Shown: positions 6,301-8,065 of the stretch, one piece after another
How the letters are laid out: each line of letters starts with the position of its first letter
Numbering within the stretch: position 1 is the first letter of the stretch
Assembly: GCA_024654345.1 (NCBI GenBank)
Contig: JANLIN010000083.1
Coordinates: 1 to 8,065 of the forward strand
DNA from: Candidatus Komeilibacteria bacterium
GTDB taxonomy: Bacteria > Patescibacteriota > Patescibacteriia > UBA1558
Reading direction: 5' to 3'
DNA length: 8,065 nucleotides
The notes under the pieces: generated by a model
Seen by the model: the letters and a program-made list of their open reading frames with translations, nothing else
Databases searched by the model: none
What the model was told of the DNA's origin: nothing
Translations under genes and position numbers: made by a program

Positions 6301-8065
6301 TGTTTGTATGTATTTTTTCGCCAGCTCCTCACCAAAAGGGGCGGCGCATATCATCCAATTAATATCATCATATTCAAAGGTTGAATCATTCAGCTTCTCT
6401 TCCAAGTATGCTAACAAGTCCCGACTAAGACCAGCTTCAAGTTTGAGCAACATAATGTCATAGGCATGCACTTCTTTTGGCCAATTATTTTCATCTTTGT
6501 CGATATTTTCCACCGCCGTTGCGAAATATTCTCCATCCAGTGGGCGTAGCCTTCGCAAGGTGTCAATAATAACCTGTTCGGCGTGCGCTAAATGAAATCT
6601 ATTTCCAAGAATATTTGTTATCATTGATTGGGCAAAATGCAGATCTTTAGTGGCTAGTAATGGCAGATACTCCCCGACGATGAGCATCGATACGTCAAGG
6701 TTTTCGGCTATTAGATCAGTAACAATTTTTTTCTGAGTCGGCAGGTCTTTCATCACAAAAGCCAGCTTGCCATCCGGCTCTTGCTTAAGAAGCTTCTCAA
6801 TTGTTTCTTTGGATAAATAGGCAGACGCCGGGAGTTTCTCTTGCTTCGTCGCGCGCTGAGACTGCTCCTTTTGATAACGATATATTTCAGCCGCGATGGC
6901 ATCAAGATCATTCAATAACGCAGATTCGGTTTCCCTTGATAGTTCCTCCATAATTACATCTCGAGCCAGACGCGGCGCTTTAGGCACAAACACTTGCGTG
7001 TGCTGGCGGAAGTTCCAAAGGGTGGGTTTACTTTCACCGAGGGCAGTCTCGACATGTTTGGCGGCCAGAAAATCTTCCACCTTACGAAGAGTATTCAAAT
7101 ATTCTTTAACCAAAGTAGGGTTACTGTCAGCTAATAAAATCGAGTGAAGAATATCTTTGAATTTGTTTGCTCCCGTAGTTGAAGCGTCTTTAAGACTAGC
7201 TTCTAAAGCCTCTCTGTCCCCTAATAAAAACTTTAAACCAGGCAGAAGGTGAGCAACGCCCTCCCTTTCCAGGGTCGCCAATTTCTGCGCACAGAAGTCT
7301 CGATCGTGGGGAAATATGGCTCTGAACAATTCATATCCATCAGACTCGGAAAGTAGCTCCGGGTGTAATAATACTTCATCTATTATATCGCGGGTAAATG
7401 AGATATCCGCGTCGGCTATTAACGGTAAATATTTAGCTACGAGATAAAATTTCCCGTCTCTGACAAAGCCTTTGATATACGCCTCCTGATCGCTCAGGTG
7501 CCAGTTGGCAATAAAATCAAGGTCTCCATGGGGTACTTTCTTAAGAATGAGGTTGATATCTTCGGTCGACAGGTATTCCACTTTCTCCGGACTGGTAATT
7601 TTCTCTTCTTTCGCCACAAATCGCACCGGTACGAACGTGTTGAGGAGGTTGAGAAGCTTGACTTTGCGATTGGATTCACCGGTCGTAGTTTTTTTGTTCA
7701 ACTGCCAGACAAAAGTGATATGATCACCGGCCAGACCAGCGGCAATGCAGTCTTTATGAGCACCTTCCTTAATTAATCGTTGGCGCATTTCCCAGGCACG
7801 AGGAGAGTCCAGTCCGGCCAAGCCCCCAGCGATACCGTATTTATCAACGCCTTCTTTGATGAACCGTTCGCGCATTTCCCAGGCGCGAGAGGAGTCCAAT
7901 CCGGCCAAGCCTATGGCGATATAGTCTTTATCAACGCCTTCTTTGATGAACTGTTCGCGCATTTCCCAGGCTTGTGGAGAATCCAGTCCGGTCAGGCCCC
8001 TGGCGATAGAGTCTTTATCAACGCCTTCTTTGATGAACCGTTCGCGCATTTCCCAGGCGCGAGAG
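3322..8065 (-). CDS. Giant solenoid-repeat protein with C-terminal transglutaminase-like domain (5' end outside window)
   Basis: At least 1580 codons are open from the right edge to TAG 3322-3324. The frame continues past the Met at 8049 (SRAWE before it), so the true start is outside. Numbering from that Met: array 1 of 29-residue repeats (1-115, capped by GDHITFVWQL); two homologous helical modules beginning at YLSTEDI (159) and YLSKETI (411), with a third start at YLTEEKI (673); array 2 (about 682-942, capped by GDYTTFVWQL); an unassigned Trp/Gly/Pro-rich then strand-rich region (about 950-1250); a transglutaminase-like domain with Cys1330 (KKYAGVCADFAVLAAAILRR), His1367 (NAHSTAFVAW) and Asp1387 (FSVDGTPHG); and a helical tail ending KAKKMKG. 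The Cys-His-Asp order and spacing fit the papain-like transglutaminase superfamily. Members act as cross-linkers, peptidases or deamidases, so the reaction is undetermined. No membrane helix is visible; a signal peptide cannot be judged. The nearest - strand neighbour is gyrB downstream, probably unrelated. No frameshift is seen. Confidence 0.93.
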   Translation of the reverse strand, partial: SRAWEMRERFIKEGVDKDSIARGLTGLDSPQAWEMREQFIKEGVDKDYIAIGLAGLDSSRAWEMRERFIKEGVDKYGIAGGLAGLDSPRAWEMRQRLIKEGAHKDCIAAGLAGDHITFVWQLNKKTTTGESNRKVKLLNLLNTFVPVRFVAKEEKITSPEKVEYLSTEDINLILKKVPHGDLDFIANWHLSDQEAYIKGFVRDGKFYLVAKYLPLIADADISFTRDIIDEVLLHPELLSESDGYELFRAIFPHDRDFCAQKLATLEREGVAHLLPGLKFLLGDREALEASLKDASTTGANKFKDILHSILLADSNPTLVKEYLNTLRKVEDFLAAKHVETALGESKPTLWNFRQHTQVFVPKAPRLARDVIMEELSRETESALLNDLDAIAAEIYRYQKEQSQRATKQEKLPASAYLSKETIEKLLKQEPDGKLAFVMKDLPTQKKIVTDLIAENLDVSMLIVGEYLPLLATKDLHFAQSMITNILGNRFHLAHAEQVIIDTLRRLRPLDGEYFATAVENIDKDENNWPKEVHAYDIMLLKLEAGLSRDLLAYLEEKLNDSTFEYDDINWMICAAPFGEELAKKYIQTLRDRGQFQEANEIGFALGWWAPDFNNVSLSQVPAWVELEHNRRAAATYIREAKKTIPSVVDQIAAELYTYEMTNKISAAVENESEYETKYLTEEKILDTLEVYLKEWVSRYFILRSMCGLDSDRAWQIREEHVDMGSDYRNAIVEGLCGLDSPRAWEMRERLIREGVSKSSIALGLAGLDSDRSWEMRERLLKEGVDKVYIATNLVGLDSPRAWEMRERFIKERVDKGVIARGLAGLDSPRAWEMREQFIKHGYLRNWVALGLAGLDSPRAWEMRERLLKEGVDKDKIAISLAGLDSDRAWEMRERLLKEGVDKDKIAMSLAGLDSDRAWEMRERLRMEGVSKECIVQGLAGDYTTFVWQLLKKKKAVKIESKNLVSTAVEKEFDGPELSRDINHYLANDSVLAERNRQTGVDKIKTMVETSRQIGRGMTAVMWDIPGQFLRTMSAKKDKRLTAEKLATKTFPSTLWRKESPWRGYDGYSGFSADSSGTLWGTDPANYLNPSSMDTMMGGDPENVPDVEVMRFREPIGDLIVTGIYGCLSGNSWDASYQFPISPSPVEKSKDITITLPHVNRQVKLPKPLDANIISERVKGIKGGKEIPLPVDISALGEGLVSDTKSAQEVVFSLETDEVPRMMLDVSAEQYGKFRQGFVRAHQDEMLKPLVELPEDIDLFLQEIKAKPPKEQVELIEQYVRSISFYDNNNGEVIPLKKNKSLDERLEIMEARVDELRERYPDREKSFDGKKYAGVCADFAVLAAAILRRAGFLAGVVAGFLPSGKSVKIENAHSTAFVAWPNGRGGNEIFSVDGTPHGLPGISRPSLREMAVVREQMIVEVKKESQEKLDEIMNVLTSNDTEAIKKLTNGDLEKVLNTVLRYEVKQENMQAITGMLQAYWYSQLHKLDLDEPHDKVQFIKFFEAEIKQARQTTGSLAADPGSQLFETVETFAKKFADGDSTQSGLLLINKITDLVRDRLSETEQKALAAITTYLKAKKMKG
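5224..6006 (-). repeat. Repeat array 2: eight 29-residue repeats plus a degenerate first one
   Basis: Repeats begin at 5919, 5829, 5742, 5655, 5568, 5481, 5394 and 5307 (- strand). All are 87 bases except the first, which carries one extra codon (90 bases). A degenerate unit (about 6006-5920, ending CGLDSDRAWQ) precedes them. Repeat positions: M1, R2, E3, R/Q4, L/F5, G9, V10, I15, A16, L19, G21, L22, D23, S24, P/D25, R26, A27, W28, E29. GLDS and W28 are kept in every full unit. Two helices are likely, roughly residues 24 to 8 of the next unit and 11 to 20. The last unit changes after G21 into GDYTTFVWQL, keeping W28: a C-terminal cap. Copies at 5308-5394 and 5395-5481 differ at 2 of 87 bases. 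Confidence 0.92.
6034..7575 (-). repeat. Internal duplication: two ~250-residue helical modules and the start of a third
   Basis: Module A starts at Tyr159 (YLSTEDI, base 7575), module B at Tyr411 (YLSKETI, base 6819), and a third start is Tyr673 (YLTEEKI, base 6033), 252 and 262 residues apart. A and B align throughout. KYLPLIADADISFTRDII matches EYLPLLATKDLHFAQSMI; EYLNTLRKVEDFLAA matches KYIQTLRDRGQFQEA, each followed by ALG. Before the second and third starts lie IAAEIYRYQKEQ and IAAELYTYEMTN. The third copy breaks into array 2 instead of continuing. The modules are all-helical in appearance; I cannot name the family. Confidence 0.8.
7705..8065 (-). repeat. Repeat array 1: 29-residue repeats running off the right edge
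   Basis: Repeats start at 8049, 7962, 7875 and 7788 on the - strand, exactly 87 bases apart. The tail of another unit (SRAWE) occupies 8050-8064, so the array continues beyond the window. The consensus is the same as array 2 (GLDS-x-R-A-W-E, then MRE-R/Q-F/L-I-K-E-G). The last unit ends in GDHITFVWQLNKK, with Trp115 at repeat position 28. This is the same cap as array 2, and the DNA of the two caps is also alike (7700-7738 and 5219-5257). Confidence 0.92.

Noticed and set aside
8047..8049. ATG at 8049 as the true start of the giant protein
   Set aside because: The codons before it (SRAWE) continue the repeat consensus to the window edge, so this Met is just position 1 of an internal repeat.

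Overview
The window most likely comes from a bacterium that uses the standard genetic code. Gyrase B is encoded with ordinary TGG/GGN codons and the first gene ends in TGA. Two things are reminiscent of Candidate Phyla Radiation (Patescibacteria) genomes: the gyrB sequence, which is short, lacks the long insert of the E. coli protein and has a Lys/Ser-rich N-terminus, and the very large repeat protein beside it. That assignment is an inference from general character, not a proven placement.

Layout. (1) At the left edge, on the + strand, lie the 3' end of an unrecognised gene (to 221) and a 147-residue hypothetical gene (233-676). They are 11 bases apart with a Shine-Dalgarno sequence between them, so they probably form one operon. 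(2) A strong hairpin flanked by A and T tracts (679-710) separates them from the convergent gyrB and can terminate transcription both ways. (3) gyrB (731-2764, - strand) is complete, with every expected catalytic motif. (4) From 2783 to 3321 there is no credible gene. This stretch holds a probable gyrB promoter/leader, an 8-bp-period minisatellite, two copies of a ~63-bp direct repeat, and inverted copies of the minisatellite unit near both ends. (5) From 3322 to the right edge runs one uninterrupted - strand gene of at least 1580 codons, whose N-terminus lies outside the window.

The giant protein is the unusual object. It has two arrays of a 29-residue, W-containing, probably two-helix repeat. 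Both arrays end in the same specialised capping repeat. Between them sits a ~250-residue helical module present twice, plus the start of a third copy. After the second array come an uncharacterised region, a transglutaminase-like domain with an intact Cys-His-Asp triad (C1330, H1367, D1387, counting from the Met at 8049), and a helical C-terminal tail. Variation within the 29-residue repeat is concentrated at a few positions, as in solenoids whose repeats contact a ligand. Two neighbouring repeats differ at only 2 of 87 bases, so the array has changed recently. The simplest reading is an evolving alpha-solenoid scaffold that presents a partner to a papain-fold (transglutaminase-like) enzyme. 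The substrate and cell location cannot be read from this window.
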